Positions 44,173 through 52,729 of a stretch of DNA of 64,000 nt are shown here, one piece after another (position 1 is the stretch's first letter; each line of letters begins with the position of its first letter). The notes below the pieces were generated by a model that did no database searches, was not told the origin of the DNA, and saw only the letters and a program-made list of their open reading frames with translations. Position numbers and translations under genes: made by a program. Origin of the DNA: Marinicellulosiphila megalodicopiae (GTDB taxonomy: Bacteria > Pseudomonadota > Gammaproteobacteria > Pseudomonadales > Natronospirillaceae); assembly GCF_045862395.1 (NCBI RefSeq), contig NZ_AP023087.1, forward strand, positions 1 to 64,000, written 5' to 3'.

Positions 44173-44961
44173 ATGAAATTTTACCTTAGAATTTATGGGT
44201 TGATTATCGCACAGCATTTTAAAAGTAAAATGGCATATCGAGTTGATTTTTTTATAAGTATTATCGGGATGATTGGGACACAATTTGTCAGTTTATTTGC
44301 ATTGTGGGTGTTATTTCAATCGATCGAAACTATTGAAAATTGGAATAAATGGGAAATTTTATTTTTATATGGATTCGCACAATTTGCGATGTTGCCTGCT
44401 CAAGTTTGTTTAGATCATTGTTGGCAATTAGGTAATCATTTGCAGTCGGGTACGTTTTTGAAATATTACATGCGACCTTTGAATTCATTGTTTTATTTTT
44501 TAAGTGAAGTGTTTGATGTTAAAGCAATCAGTCAATTGATTTCGGGAATTATTTGCACCGCGATTGCAGTGGGTAATATGGAATTTGAGTGGATTGGATT
44601 GGATATATTGTTGTATGTGTATTTGTTGTTTTTTGCTTCATTTATTTACACTTCGATGTTGATGCTTGCATCCACAACGGCTTTTTGGATTACTGCTTCA
44701 AATCCTGTTTTACAATTCACGCATCGATTACGTGATTACAGTCACTTTCCAATGAGTGTTTTTTCAGATGGATTTAAATTTTTATTTACCTTTGTATTAC
44801 CCATTGGATTGATTGCTTATTACCCAGTAAATTTAATATTAAATGGAGGGAGTGTGTTGTTAGGTGTCATTGCATTAACGATTGCGTCCATCGCGTTTAT
44901 ATCGCTTGCCTATTACAGTTGGGTAAAAGGAACGGCAAGATACGAAGGAACGGGTTCTTAA
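44173..44961 (+). CDS. ABC-2 exporter permease, second subunit
   Basis: The 262-residue protein has six hydrophobic segments, the core KYYMRPLNSLFYFLSE and a C-terminal YYPVNLILNGG motif shared with the first permease. I place the start at 44173 because GGAGG (44163-44167) is ideally spaced; an ATG at 44161 in the same frame overlaps the previous gene's end. It forms an operon with the two genes before it. Confidence 0.9.
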   Translation: MKFYLRIYGLIIAQHFKSKMAYRVDFFISIIGMIGTQFVSLFALWVLFQSIETIENWNKWEILFLYGFAQFAMLPAQVCLDHCWQLGNHLQSGTFLKYYMRPLNSLFYFLSEVFDVKAISQLISGIICTAIAVGNMEFEWIGLDILLYVYLLFFASFIYTSMLMLASTTAFWITASNPVLQFTHRLRDYSHFPMSVFSDGFKFLFTFVLPIGLIAYYPVNLILNGGSVLLGVIALTIASIAFISLAYYSWVKGTARYEGTGS

Positions 44962-44985
44962 TTTTCAATTAATACTTCGAAAAAA

Positions 44986-45753
44986 TTATAGATTTTGATA
45001 TTTAGCAAGGACGCTTTCAATAAATCCATCATCTATCATAGATTGCCAAGCTTGATTGATTTCAGGCAGATTTTTATGAAATTCAGATTTATGCCCAATC
45101 ATAATATACATTTCAGCAGGTTCTACGAACCCTTCAGTCACAACAATGTCTTGCTCCGCCGATAGCTCTTTGATTAATTTTGTCATGGATGCGCGAATAT
45201 CTACAAAACCATCTGCTCGCTTACGGGCTAAAAAAAGTACCATTTCATTATCAGTTGGCACAATGGCAGTATTAATGCCGAAGTCTTCGATGGTTTTTTT
45301 ATGCCAGCCATTTCCAATGGTTGAAATCATTGTAATGTCCAGAGCTTTGAGTTGTTCGACATTGGTTACTTTGTCCATTTCTGCAATTTTGGGATGATTT
45401 TTAAAAGTAAATAAATCAAAACTTAATCTAAAAAAAGGAGCATCAGAAGGCGTTGCAAATGTAGCGCGTTTTTCGGTTTTGATAGTGATTAAACCGTCGG
45501 TCTCACCAAATTCAACATCTCTTTGCGCTCTTGCCCAGGGTTTTTTGATGTATTGAAGTTTATATCCCAATCGATTTTCAAATAATTCAATATTGAACTC
45601 GTGAAACATACCAGCATTTTCATTTTGTTCATTTTTGAAATAAAAAGGAGGCCAGTTGACGTTTGAGGAGGAAAGGTGAAAAACCGGTTGTTCAGCAAAT
45701 ATAGGCATAGCGAACAAAACAGTGGTTAATAGGACGGCAAGTCGAATTGTCAT
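44986..45753 (-). CDS. Periplasmic solute-binding protein (amino-acid type, family 3)
   Basis: The 255-residue product has a signal peptide (about 1-20, cleaved near IFA-EQP) and resembles periplasmic family-3 solute-binding proteins: WPPFYFKNEQNENAGMFHEFNIELF at the start, TDGLITIKTEKR and KRADGFVD. No transporter gene is nearby, so it may be an orphan receptor. Ligand unknown. It is convergent with the ABC-2 exporter operon. Confidence 0.8.
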   Translation of the reverse strand: MTIRLAVLLTTVLFAMPIFAEQPVFHLSSSNVNWPPFYFKNEQNENAGMFHEFNIELFENRLGYKLQYIKKPWARAQRDVEFGETDGLITIKTEKRATFATPSDAPFFRLSFDLFTFKNHPKIAEMDKVTNVEQLKALDITMISTIGNGWHKKTIEDFGINTAIVPTDNEMVLFLARKRADGFVDIRASMTKLIKELSAEQDIVVTEGFVEPAEMYIMIGHKSEFHKNLPEINQAWQSMIDDGFIESVLAKYQNL

Positions 45754-45863
45754 AACAAAACCAAATTAATGAAAGGTACAATTATAATTGTAGACCATTG
45801 AAATCTGTATTGGATTAATTTCGTATTAGGTTTTGCCCTGAATAGGGCAGGACAAATTGAGAT

Positions 45864-46283
45864 TTATAATTGATTAAACCAGGTTTCAAAAATTAAAACG
45901 GCTGCAAGGGAGTCCACGGAATGCTGTTTGAAATTGCTTTTGCCTTTTTTCAGCGCGATGCCTTTTGCTTCAAAGCTGGTTAAACGCTCATCGACACTTT
46001 GAGTATCTAGTTTGTAACGTTCTTTTAATCTGTTTTTAAACTTTCTTGCTCGTAACCCAGTGTCGCTCATGGTTCCATCCATATGCACTGGAATGCCCAC
46101 AAGTAAGATGTCAGGTTGCCATTCTTGGATGATTTTATCTATATCTTCCCAGTTTGGAATGCCTTCGATAGCTTTGAATGTGGGTAATTCAGTAGCACCA
46201 CCTGTAAGTGTTTGCCCGATGGCAGCGCCAAAGCGAGTAGTGCCAAAATCAAAAGAAAGGACGGTTTTTTCTGTGCTGGACAT
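45864..46283 (-). CDS. ruvX: Putative pre-16S rRNA nuclease / Holliday junction resolvase-like RuvX (YqgF)
   Basis: The 139-residue RNase-H-fold protein has conserved FDFGTTRFGAAIGQ (first Asp), LLVGIPVHMDGTMSD, and VDERLTSFEAKG (Asp-Glu-Arg). YqgF processes the 5' end of 16S rRNA and is essential in E. coli. Its ATG shares bases with the tonB stop. In Pseudomonas relatives, algH/yqgE normally lies between tonB and ruvX; here it is missing. Confidence 0.9.
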   Translation of the reverse strand: MSSTEKTVLSFDFGTTRFGAAIGQTLTGGATELPTFKAIEGIPNWEDIDKIIQEWQPDILLVGIPVHMDGTMSDTGLRARKFKNRLKERYKLDTQSVDERLTSFEAKGIALKKGKSNFKQHSVDSLAAVLIFETWFNQL

Positions 46284-47182
46284 TATAATGACTCCATCGT
46301 AAAACGCTGATTACTATCAAAAATCCATGTACGAATGATGTGAACTTCTTGTACCTTGCCTTGAATAAGTGAAGGGGAGAATTTTTCAAAAGGGGAGGCT
46401 TGGGAAATAATATGCTTCACTGCATTGTCTAGAATATCGTGGCCAGAACTTTGGGCGATTTCAAAATTAATTAATTCGCCTTTTTGATTAAGTACAAATA
46501 CCACTCGAATGGTGCCAGATAAATTTTGCTCAATGGCGGCTTGAGGGTAATTATTGTTGCCAATGCTTTCTATTTTTTGAATGAGTCGATAAACGTATGA
46601 AGCCTCTATATCTTCTTTTGCTGACATCGCAGTATTCCAAACTTTCTTCGGTTTTTTTGCTTGAGTTTCTTCAATTTGTGCAAGTTTTAAATTTAATGAT
46701 TCGATCTTTTTGGAAATCTCATTTAAATTAACCTGTTCAACTTTGTTGGGTTCGGTGATTTTTTTTTCTTCTTCAGTCAGGTCTTGTTGCTCTATTTTTA
46801 TAACACTTTTATTTTGAGTACTAATCACTTGGTTTTTGGTGGAGGGTTGATAAAAGTATTGATAAATGGGCGGCGTTTGATTGGCTTGGTTAACTTGTGT
46901 GTCGTTAAATTCTGCCTGTTCGGTTGTGGATAAAATATGACTTTCATCAGATTCACCACTGCCCTGTTGATTTGAATCCGCTAGAAAGTCACTTTCTTCG
47001 TCGCTGATTTCAGACTTGAGTTTAACTTCAATGACTTCTTTGGCCTTTTGGTTTTCATAAGTGGTTGGTAATGCAGTAAACGAAATACCAAAAATAAGCA
47101 GAACGTGAACAGCCAGTGCGATTATAAGCATGAAGCTGAATCGATCTGATGAGCTAACGATGGGTTGTGATTGTGTGCTCAT
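46283..47182 (-). CDS. TonB-like energy transducer
   Basis: The 299-residue product has an N-terminal transmembrane helix (about 14-36), a long Glu/Gln/Lys-rich periplasmic spacer with a coiled-coil part (about 130-170), and the C-terminal TonB domain with NYPQAAIEQNLSGTIRVVFVLNQKGEL shortened: YPQAAIE, GTIRVVFVL, NAVKHII and RTWIF. It transduces proton-motive force to outer-membrane receptors or, as in Pseudomonas TonB3, affects twitching motility. The gene lies between gshB (2-base gap) and ruvX (1-base overlap), a conserved place for this TonB class, next to the pil-chp locus. Confidence 0.85.
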   Translation of the reverse strand: MSTQSQPIVSSSDRFSFMLIIALAVHVLLIFGISFTALPTTYENQKAKEVIEVKLKSEISDEESDFLADSNQQGSGESDESHILSTTEQAEFNDTQVNQANQTPPIYQYFYQPSTKNQVISTQNKSVIKIEQQDLTEEEKKITEPNKVEQVNLNEISKKIESLNLKLAQIEETQAKKPKKVWNTAMSAKEDIEASYVYRLIQKIESIGNNNYPQAAIEQNLSGTIRVVFVLNQKGELINFEIAQSSGHDILDNAVKHIISQASPFEKFSPSLIQGKVQEVHIIRTWIFDSNQRFTMESL

Positions 47183-47184
47183 AA

Positions 47185-48141
47185 TTAATTGCGCGCGTTA
47201 AGTTTTGCTTCAATGACGTTCATAAGTTTGCCTGCTATATCTGTTTGATATGCTGCATCAATTTCTCTTATGCATGTTGGGCTTGTGACGTTTATTTCAG
47301 TTAAGCCCTCGCCAATAATATCTAAGCCTACAAATAATAGCCCTTTTTCTTTTAACATTGGGCCAATTGCATTGGCAATGTTAAAGTCTGATTCACTTAA
47401 TGGTTGTGGTCGTCCAGAGCCGCCTGCTGCTAAGTTGCCGCGGGTTTCACCTTTGGCTGGAATACGGGCCAAACTGTATTTAATAGGTTCGCCATCAATC
47501 ATTAATATGCGCTTGTCGCCTTCTTTGATTTCAGGTAAATATTTTTGCACCATAATTTGTTCTTGGCCAAAATCCGTTAAAGTCTCCAAAATAACACTTA
47601 CATTTGGATCGTTTGGCTGCAATCTAAAAATTTTAGAGCCGCCCATTCCATCTAAAGGTTTGACAATAATGTCATTATGTTGAGCGTAGAACTTTAAAAT
47701 CTGCGCCTTACTGCGTGTCACTAAGTGCGGTGGGCAAAATTGAGCAAATTGAGTGGCAAATATTTTTTCATTACAGTCACGCAAACTTTGTGGTTTGTTA
47801 ACAATTAAACACCCTTCTCGCTCTGCTGCTTCTAGGATATATGTGCTATAAATAAACTCATTATCAAAGGGAGGATCTTTTCTCATTAAAATTGAATCAA
47901 GCTCACTTAATTCAATGGTTTGCGTATCCCCTAACTCATAGAAATGATCAGGGTTTTCAAAGACTTTAAGTGGCTTGATTTCAGCTTTGGCTACACCGTT
48001 TTCTATGAACAAATCTTTTTGTTCCATATAAAACAATTCCCAGCCTTTGTTGGATGCAGCCCATAACATGGCAAGTGAGCTGTCTTTTTTATAGTTGATC
48101 TGTTGTATTGGATCCATAACTATGCCGATTTTGATGCTCAT
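47185..48141 (-). CDS. gshB: Glutathione synthetase
   Basis: GshB joins gamma-glutamylcysteine and glycine using ATP. The 318-residue product starts MSIKIGIVMDPI and has the ATP-grasp signature KPLDGMGG, the R-x-L-M-I-D-G-E-P motif (RILMIDGEP), and LAAGGSGRPQPLSESD. The length matches E. coli (316). It is divergent from pilG, 238 bases away, exactly as in Pseudomonas. Confidence 0.96.
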   Translation of the reverse strand: MSIKIGIVMDPIQQINYKKDSSLAMLWAASNKGWELFYMEQKDLFIENGVAKAEIKPLKVFENPDHFYELGDTQTIELSELDSILMRKDPPFDNEFIYSTYILEAAEREGCLIVNKPQSLRDCNEKIFATQFAQFCPPHLVTRSKAQILKFYAQHNDIIVKPLDGMGGSKIFRLQPNDPNVSVILETLTDFGQEQIMVQKYLPEIKEGDKRILMIDGEPIKYSLARIPAKGETRGNLAAGGSGRPQPLSESDFNIANAIGPMLKEKGLLFVGLDIIGEGLTEINVTSPTCIREIDAAYQTDIAGKLMNVIEAKLNARN

Positions 48142-48303
48142 ACTTTATGCTCTGTCAATTAGTGTGGTGCGTATAGTACCGAATGTGAACGGCATTGAAA
48201 ATCTAACTTTGTTATTGCATAGATGGTAGCGCCATGCCAATATCTATGGTAATTTTCGTCAACCTATTATGGGCTAAATCTAAATTGGGATAGTTTTCAG
48301 ACA

Positions 48304-48326
48304 TTCAAATGGAATATCCATTTGAA
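48304..48326. promoter_or_regulatory. Perfect palindrome upstream of pilG
   Basis: TTCAAATGGA (48304-48313) and TCCATTTGAA (48317-48326) are perfect 10-base arms separated by ATA. It lies 54 bases before pilG and 163 bases from the gshB start. The geometry suits an operator for a dimeric regulator of the pil-chp operon or a 5' leader hairpin. No second copy was noted. Confidence 0.5.
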
Positions 48327-48379
48327 AAATCCAATTTGCTGCTCATTTCCGCAACCTTATAATCGACAAAGGGTGTTAC

Positions 48380-48757
48380 ATGGATAACAACTTTGATGGC
48401 TTAAAAATCATGGTCATTGATGACAGTAAGACGATACGTCGTACTGCCGAAACATTGCTTAAAAAAGTGGGCTGTGAAGTGATCACAGCTGTAGATGGTT
48501 TCGATGCCTTAGCTAAAATTGCTGATAGTCGTCCTGCTATTATTTTTGTGGACATTATGATGCCAAGATTAGATGGCTATCAAACCTGTGCATTGATCAA
48601 AAATAACAGTTCATTTAAAGATACTCCCGTTATCATGCTTTCCAGTAAAGATGGGCTTTTTGATAAAGCGAAGGGTCGTATCGTTGGTTCGGATCAATAT
48701 TTGACCAAACCATTTGGAAAAGAAGAGTTGCTTGGTGCAATTCGCGATCACATTTAA
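48380..48757 (+). CDS. pilG: Twitching-motility response regulator PilG
   Basis: PilG is a single-domain CheY-like regulator of the Pil-Chp system, favouring pilus extension via PilB. The 125-residue receiver contains VIDDSKTIRRTAE, the phosphoacceptor Asp in IFVDIMMPRLDG and Lys in LTKPFGKEEL. It opens the operon, with AAGGG about six bases upstream, and lies 26 bases from pilH. Confidence 0.93.
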   Translation: MDNNFDGLKIMVIDDSKTIRRTAETLLKKVGCEVITAVDGFDALAKIADSRPAIIFVDIMMPRLDGYQTCALIKNNSSFKDTPVIMLSSKDGLFDKAKGRIVGSDQYLTKPFGKEELLGAIRDHI

Positions 48758-48783
48758 TCGTCAGTATTTATTAGGTTCTTAAT

Positions 48784-49152
48784 ATGGCTAATATTCTAAT
48801 TGTAGATGACTCTCCTACCGAGACTCATGCTTTTTCTAATATGTTACAAAAACATGGGCATCAAGTATTAACCGCTGAAAATGGTGCTGATGGAGTTGCT
48901 GTTGCTCGTCAAGAGCTTCCTGATGTGGTTTTGATGGATGTTGTTATGCCAGGCTTAAATGGCTTTCAAGCAACTCGCCAACTAACCAAGGGTTCTGAAA
49001 CCGCCCATATTCCTGTATTGATTGTGACCACTAAAGATCAAGAAACCGATCGAGTTTGGGGTCGTCGTCAGGGCGCTTCGGGTTATTTGGTTAAACCTGT
49101 AGCTGAAGCTCAGTTACTTAAAGCAATTGAAGATGCACTTTCAGGTCGCTAA
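48784..49152 (+). CDS. pilH: Twitching-motility response regulator PilH
   Basis: The 122-residue CheY-like receiver has ILIVDDSPTETH, phosphoacceptor Asp in VLMDVVMPGLNG and Lys in LVKPV. PilH affects retraction through PilT or acts as phosphate sink for PilG. The sequence TETHAFSNMLQKHGH and GRRQGASGYLVKPV match PilH. It ends six bases before pilI. Confidence 0.93.
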   Translation: MANILIVDDSPTETHAFSNMLQKHGHQVLTAENGADGVAVARQELPDVVLMDVVMPGLNGFQATRQLTKGSETAHIPVLIVTTKDQETDRVWGRRQGASGYLVKPVAEAQLLKAIEDALSGR

Positions 49153-49158
49153 TCTACT

Positions 49159-49695
49159 ATGAAGCAAGCTCCTTTTCAGTTATTAAGCAATATAGCGCGT
49201 GCCAACCTTAAACATGCACTTGGCCTTCCTGCCCAGGAAGAAGTGCAAGAATACTGGTCTGGAGTCGCATTTTCACTTTCTGGTTGTCGATTTGTCGCTC
49301 CAATGGAGCAAGTCGGTGAAATTATTTCTGTTCCTTCAATTACGCGCCTTCCTGGTGTGAAATCTTGGGTTCATGGTGTTGCTAATATTCGAGGTCGTTT
49401 AATACCTGTAATGGATTTAGCGAGTTTTGCTCAAAGTGAAATTAATACCACAGCATTAAAAAACAGACGCTTACTTATTGTTGAATCCGGCGATGTCCTA
49501 AACGGGCTGATTGTCGATTCAGTTGAGGGTATGCAGCATTTTCCAGTTGAGAATTTCGATCAGCAAGTTGGTCCCTCACCTGATATTTTAAATCCCTTCT
49601 TACATGGTTCCTATAAACATCAAAATTCTCAGTTCACTGTTATCGCATTGCGCGATTTAGTAGTTTCTGCGGATTTTATGCAAATAGCTGTGTAA
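49159..49695 (+). CDS. pilI: CheW-like adaptor PilI
   Basis: PilI couples the receptor PilJ to the kinase ChpA at the pole. The 178-residue product has a CheW domain (about 30-170) with GVANIRGRLIPVMDL, the typical loop, and IVDSVEGMQHFPV. It is shorter than most standalone CheW linkers with N-terminal extension of about 25 residues, as in PilI. Confidence 0.93.
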   Translation: MKQAPFQLLSNIARANLKHALGLPAQEEVQEYWSGVAFSLSGCRFVAPMEQVGEIISVPSITRLPGVKSWVHGVANIRGRLIPVMDLASFAQSEINTTALKNRRLLIVESGDVLNGLIVDSVEGMQHFPVENFDQQVGPSPDILNPFLHGSYKHQNSQFTVIALRDLVVSADFMQIAV

Positions 49696-49709
49696 TTTAT
49701 TTTTAACAT

Positions 49710-49747
49710 GATGCAAGTGCATCTTTTATTCAACGAACTGGAGTTCG
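49710..49747 (+). promoter_or_regulatory. Two small stems between pilI and pilJ
   Basis: GATGC-AAGT-GCATC (49710-49723) followed by TTTTATT could be a weak terminator or RNase-protected stem. CGAACT/AGTTCG (49734-49739 and 49742-49747) surrounds the GGAG (49740-49743) that is the best ribosome site for pilJ at 49752. Both are short and may be chance. Confidence 0.3.
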
Positions 49748-49751
49748 GAGC

Positions 49752-51818
49752 ATGAAAAAAGCAGGCTTAGGCAGTAATAAACTTACCCCTATTTTGTTAG
49801 TTACTTTATTAATTGTCATTATTGGTACGTTAGTATTAGCCAATCGAGTGAGTACAAATGATAAAGATGCAAAGCAACGTATTAAGTATGTGGATGATTT
49901 GAGGGTACTTTCTCAAGAAATCGCAAAAAACGCATCAGAAGCTTCCATTGGTGAAGTGGGTGCATTTCCATTACTTAAAACTGCTCGTAACGAATTCGAT
50001 CTAAACTGGGGTTTTATTCGCTCGGGTAATAGTGCGATCGGTTTTCCAGGATATGACAAAATTAAAGCCCAAGGCGTAAAAGTTGAAGGTATTGAATCAA
50101 TTTGGAATTCTGTTCGAACCAACGCTGATAGTATTATTGAGTCTGAAGAAACCATTATCCAGGTAACAATGAGTGCTGAAGATTTGTCAGATAGTGTTGT
50201 TGAAATGCAGAATTTATATAATTTTGTTGTTGAAGAATTAATTAATGCAAGTGCTTCAGGCTCAACCATTGCCCTAGCGCAATCACAGACATTAGTTGCC
50301 GAAAAAATGTTGAATGCTGCCGAGCACATTTTGACTGGCGGACATGATGCAAATGAGGCTGCTGATGAGTTTGAAACTCATACTTTGACATTTACAGCTA
50401 GTTTGGATCGTATGATATCTGGTAATGATCGCATCAAAGGGGTAAATGCTCAAAAATACTTAAAAGAAATTCAAGGTATTTTTAATGAATTTAAAAGTGT
50501 AACAGATGGCATAATTGCTCAGTCTGTTGACTTAGAGCAAGTTCAAAACGCTTCTTCAGATATTTTTACAGACTCTCGTCAATTATTGCGTGAACTTTCG
50601 TCGCTATCTAACAAATTAACTCAATTAAATAATTCAGATGTTTTATTGGAGCGAATTGTATGGGCGTTAGCAGCATTGGCTGGCTTCATTATTTTGATTA
50701 TCGGTTACAACTTATTCAACAGTACACGTAAAGATTTACGTCAAACTGAAGAGATGAACGATCAAAACCAAAACGCGATTTTACGTTTACTAGACGAACT
50801 GGCCGATCTTGCTGATGGTGATTTAACCACTTCTGCAACGGTAACCGAAGACTTTACAGGTGCGATTGCTGACTCCATTAACTACGCGATCGACCAAATG
50901 AGAGCGTTAGTATCGGCGATTAACGCCACTGCCGTTCAAGTATCATCCGCTGCCCAAGAAACACAAGCAACAGCGATGCATCTTGCTGAAGCATCTGAAC
51001 ACCAGGCACAAGAGATTGCAGGGGCATCCGCCGCTGTAAACGAAATGGCCGTTTCCATTGACCAAGTATCTGCGAATGCCGCGGAATCAACAGCGGTAGC
51101 CGAGCGATCGGTTGCGATCGCTAAAAAAGGTTCTGACGTGGTACAAGCAACGATCAACGGCATGGATAATATTCGTGAGCAGATTCAAGAGACTTCTAAG
51201 CGTATTAAACGTCTTGGTGAATCTTCGCAAGAAATTGGGGACATCGTATCGTTGATTAACGATATTGCTGACCAAACGAACATTCTGGCACTTAACGCCG
51301 CAATTCAGGCATCGATGGCCGGTGACGCAGGTCGTGGTTTCGCCGTAGTTGCCGATGAGGTACAGCGTCTAGCTGAGCGTTCATCTTCTGCAACAAAACA
51401 GATTGAAGCACTTGTAAAAACGATTCAGAACGATACTAACGAAGCCGTTATCTCGATGGAACAAACAACATCGGAAGTGGTACGTGGTGCTCGTCTAGCA
51501 CAGGATGCGGGTGTGGCACTTGAAGAGATCGAGAACGTATCGAAATCTTTGGCCGACTTGATTCAAAACATCTCCAACGCTGCACGCCAACAGGCTTCTT
51601 CAGCAGGTCACATCTCTAATACGATGAACGTGATCCAGGAAATTACCTCTCAAACATCATCAGGCACAACAGCAACCGCAAAATCCATTGGTAACTTGGC
51701 GCAATTAGCCAACGAAATGCGAGCATCGGTTGCCGGCTTTAAGCTACCTGAAGATGAAGATGGTGAGCATGATCTTGAAATTGAAGATCTGGACGACGAA
51801 GAATTATTGTCCATTTAA
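49752..51818 (+). CDS. pilJ: Methyl-accepting chemotaxis protein PilJ
   Basis: PilJ is the receptor of the Pil-Chp system, which responds to surface contact and pilus retraction. The 688-residue product has a transmembrane helix (about 11-30), a periplasmic PilJ-type double four-helix bundle, a second transmembrane helix (about 302-322), HAMP, and the cytoplasmic signalling domain with tip DQTNILALNAAIQASMAGDAGRGFAVVADE shortened: DQTNILALNAAIQASMAG around 507-525. The acidic tail EDLDDEELLSI is notable. The Gln-Ala-Ser-Met variant at the tip is PilJ-like. Confidence 0.93.
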   Translation: MKKAGLGSNKLTPILLVTLLIVIIGTLVLANRVSTNDKDAKQRIKYVDDLRVLSQEIAKNASEASIGEVGAFPLLKTARNEFDLNWGFIRSGNSAIGFPGYDKIKAQGVKVEGIESIWNSVRTNADSIIESEETIIQVTMSAEDLSDSVVEMQNLYNFVVEELINASASGSTIALAQSQTLVAEKMLNAAEHILTGGHDANEAADEFETHTLTFTASLDRMISGNDRIKGVNAQKYLKEIQGIFNEFKSVTDGIIAQSVDLEQVQNASSDIFTDSRQLLRELSSLSNKLTQLNNSDVLLERIVWALAALAGFIILIIGYNLFNSTRKDLRQTEEMNDQNQNAILRLLDELADLADGDLTTSATVTEDFTGAIADSINYAIDQMRALVSAINATAVQVSSAAQETQATAMHLAEASEHQAQEIAGASAAVNEMAVSIDQVSANAAESTAVAERSVAIAKKGSDVVQATINGMDNIREQIQETSKRIKRLGESSQEIGDIVSLINDIADQTNILALNAAIQASMAGDAGRGFAVVADEVQRLAERSSSATKQIEALVKTIQNDTNEAVISMEQTTSEVVRGARLAQDAGVALEEIENVSKSLADLIQNISNAARQQASSAGHISNTMNVIQEITSQTSSGTTATAKSIGNLAQLANEMRASVAGFKLPEDEDGEHDLEIEDLDDEELLSI

Positions 51819-51841
51819 TGTATAAATAGATAGCTTCGTGT

Positions 51842-52729
51842 ATGTTTTCTAATATCACTAGCCCAGCTAATAATTGGTCCGTCCCTTCGATTGAATTGGA
51901 CGACCAACAGTTTGATCAATGGCGCAAGTTATTAGAAGACCGCACTGGCATGCAACTGACTACCGCTCGTAAAAGTTTTTTAAAAACGAGCTTAAGCATG
52001 AGAATGCGGGAAATCGGTTGTTCGGATTATCAACAATATTTTGAACTCATACATTCAGGTGTCAATGGCACTGTTGAGTGGTATAAGTTGGTTGATCATC
52101 TGACCGTACATGAGACACGCTTTTTTCGAGACCCGGCTTCTTTTGATTTACTTAAAGAATTCCTGCTTGTTCAAAGCCCTCGCTTAAAACGCGACATTCA
52201 TATTTGGTCAGTAGGTTGCTCCACAGGTGAAGAACCTTATTCTTTGGCAATGCTAGCGCAAGAATGCGTCAGTACAAAATCCAAAGGTTATAGTTTTTCC
52301 TTAACAGCAACCGATATTAGTCAACCTTCCTTAAATACCGCTCAAAAAGGCAGTTATAACAAGCGTAAATTAGTAGGAATCAATAGCCTATTTAAACAAA
52401 GGTATTTTGATGAGGATGGCGAAAATTTAATCGCCAAATCTACCCTTAAAAAACGTATGTGTTTTACTCGTTTGAATGTTTTAGAGCTGGATAAATCTCC
52501 CATCAAAAAAATGGATGTGATTTATTGTCAGAATATGCTGATTTATTTTCGTAAGTGGCGACGCAAAGAAATCGTCACGCATCTGGTAAGCAAACTTGCT
52601 CCAGGTGGAATGTTGATTTTAGGTACTGGAGAGCTCACTGATTGGGCTCATCCAGAAATGGTTAAAGTACCTAATGACAAAACTTTAGCTTATCTGAAAT
52701 CAAAGATAACTAATGAATTGGAGGCGTAA
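51842..52729 (+). CDS. pilK: CheR-type methyltransferase PilK
   Basis: PilK would methylate glutamates of PilJ using S-adenosylmethionine. The 295-residue product has an N-terminal helical subdomain (about 20-90), DHLTVHETRFFRDPASF, the SAM-binding IWSVGCSTGEEPYSLAML, ATDISQPSL and CQNMLIYF, a CheR hallmark. It ends by overlapping the chpA start by one base. Confidence 0.93.
   Translation: MFSNITSPANNWSVPSIELDDQQFDQWRKLLEDRTGMQLTTARKSFLKTSLSMRMREIGCSDYQQYFELIHSGVNGTVEWYKLVDHLTVHETRFFRDPASFDLLKEFLLVQSPRLKRDIHIWSVGCSTGEEPYSLAMLAQECVSTKSKGYSFSLTATDISQPSLNTAQKGSYNKRKLVGINSLFKQRYFDEDGENLIAKSTLKKRMCFTRLNVLELDKSPIKKMDVIYCQNMLIYFRKWRRKEIVTHLVSKLAPGGMLILGTGELTDWAHPEMVKVPNDKTLAYLKSKITNELEA

Noticed and set aside
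45834..45849. Short stem TGCCCT/AGGGCA after ruvX as a terminator
   Set aside because: The stem is only 6 bp and no T run follows on the minus strand; it is too weak to list.
9778..46933. Isolated DnaA-box matches at 9778-9786, 11653-11661 and 46925-46933
   Set aside because: They are scattered and not clustered with an AT-rich unwinding element, so they are probably chance.
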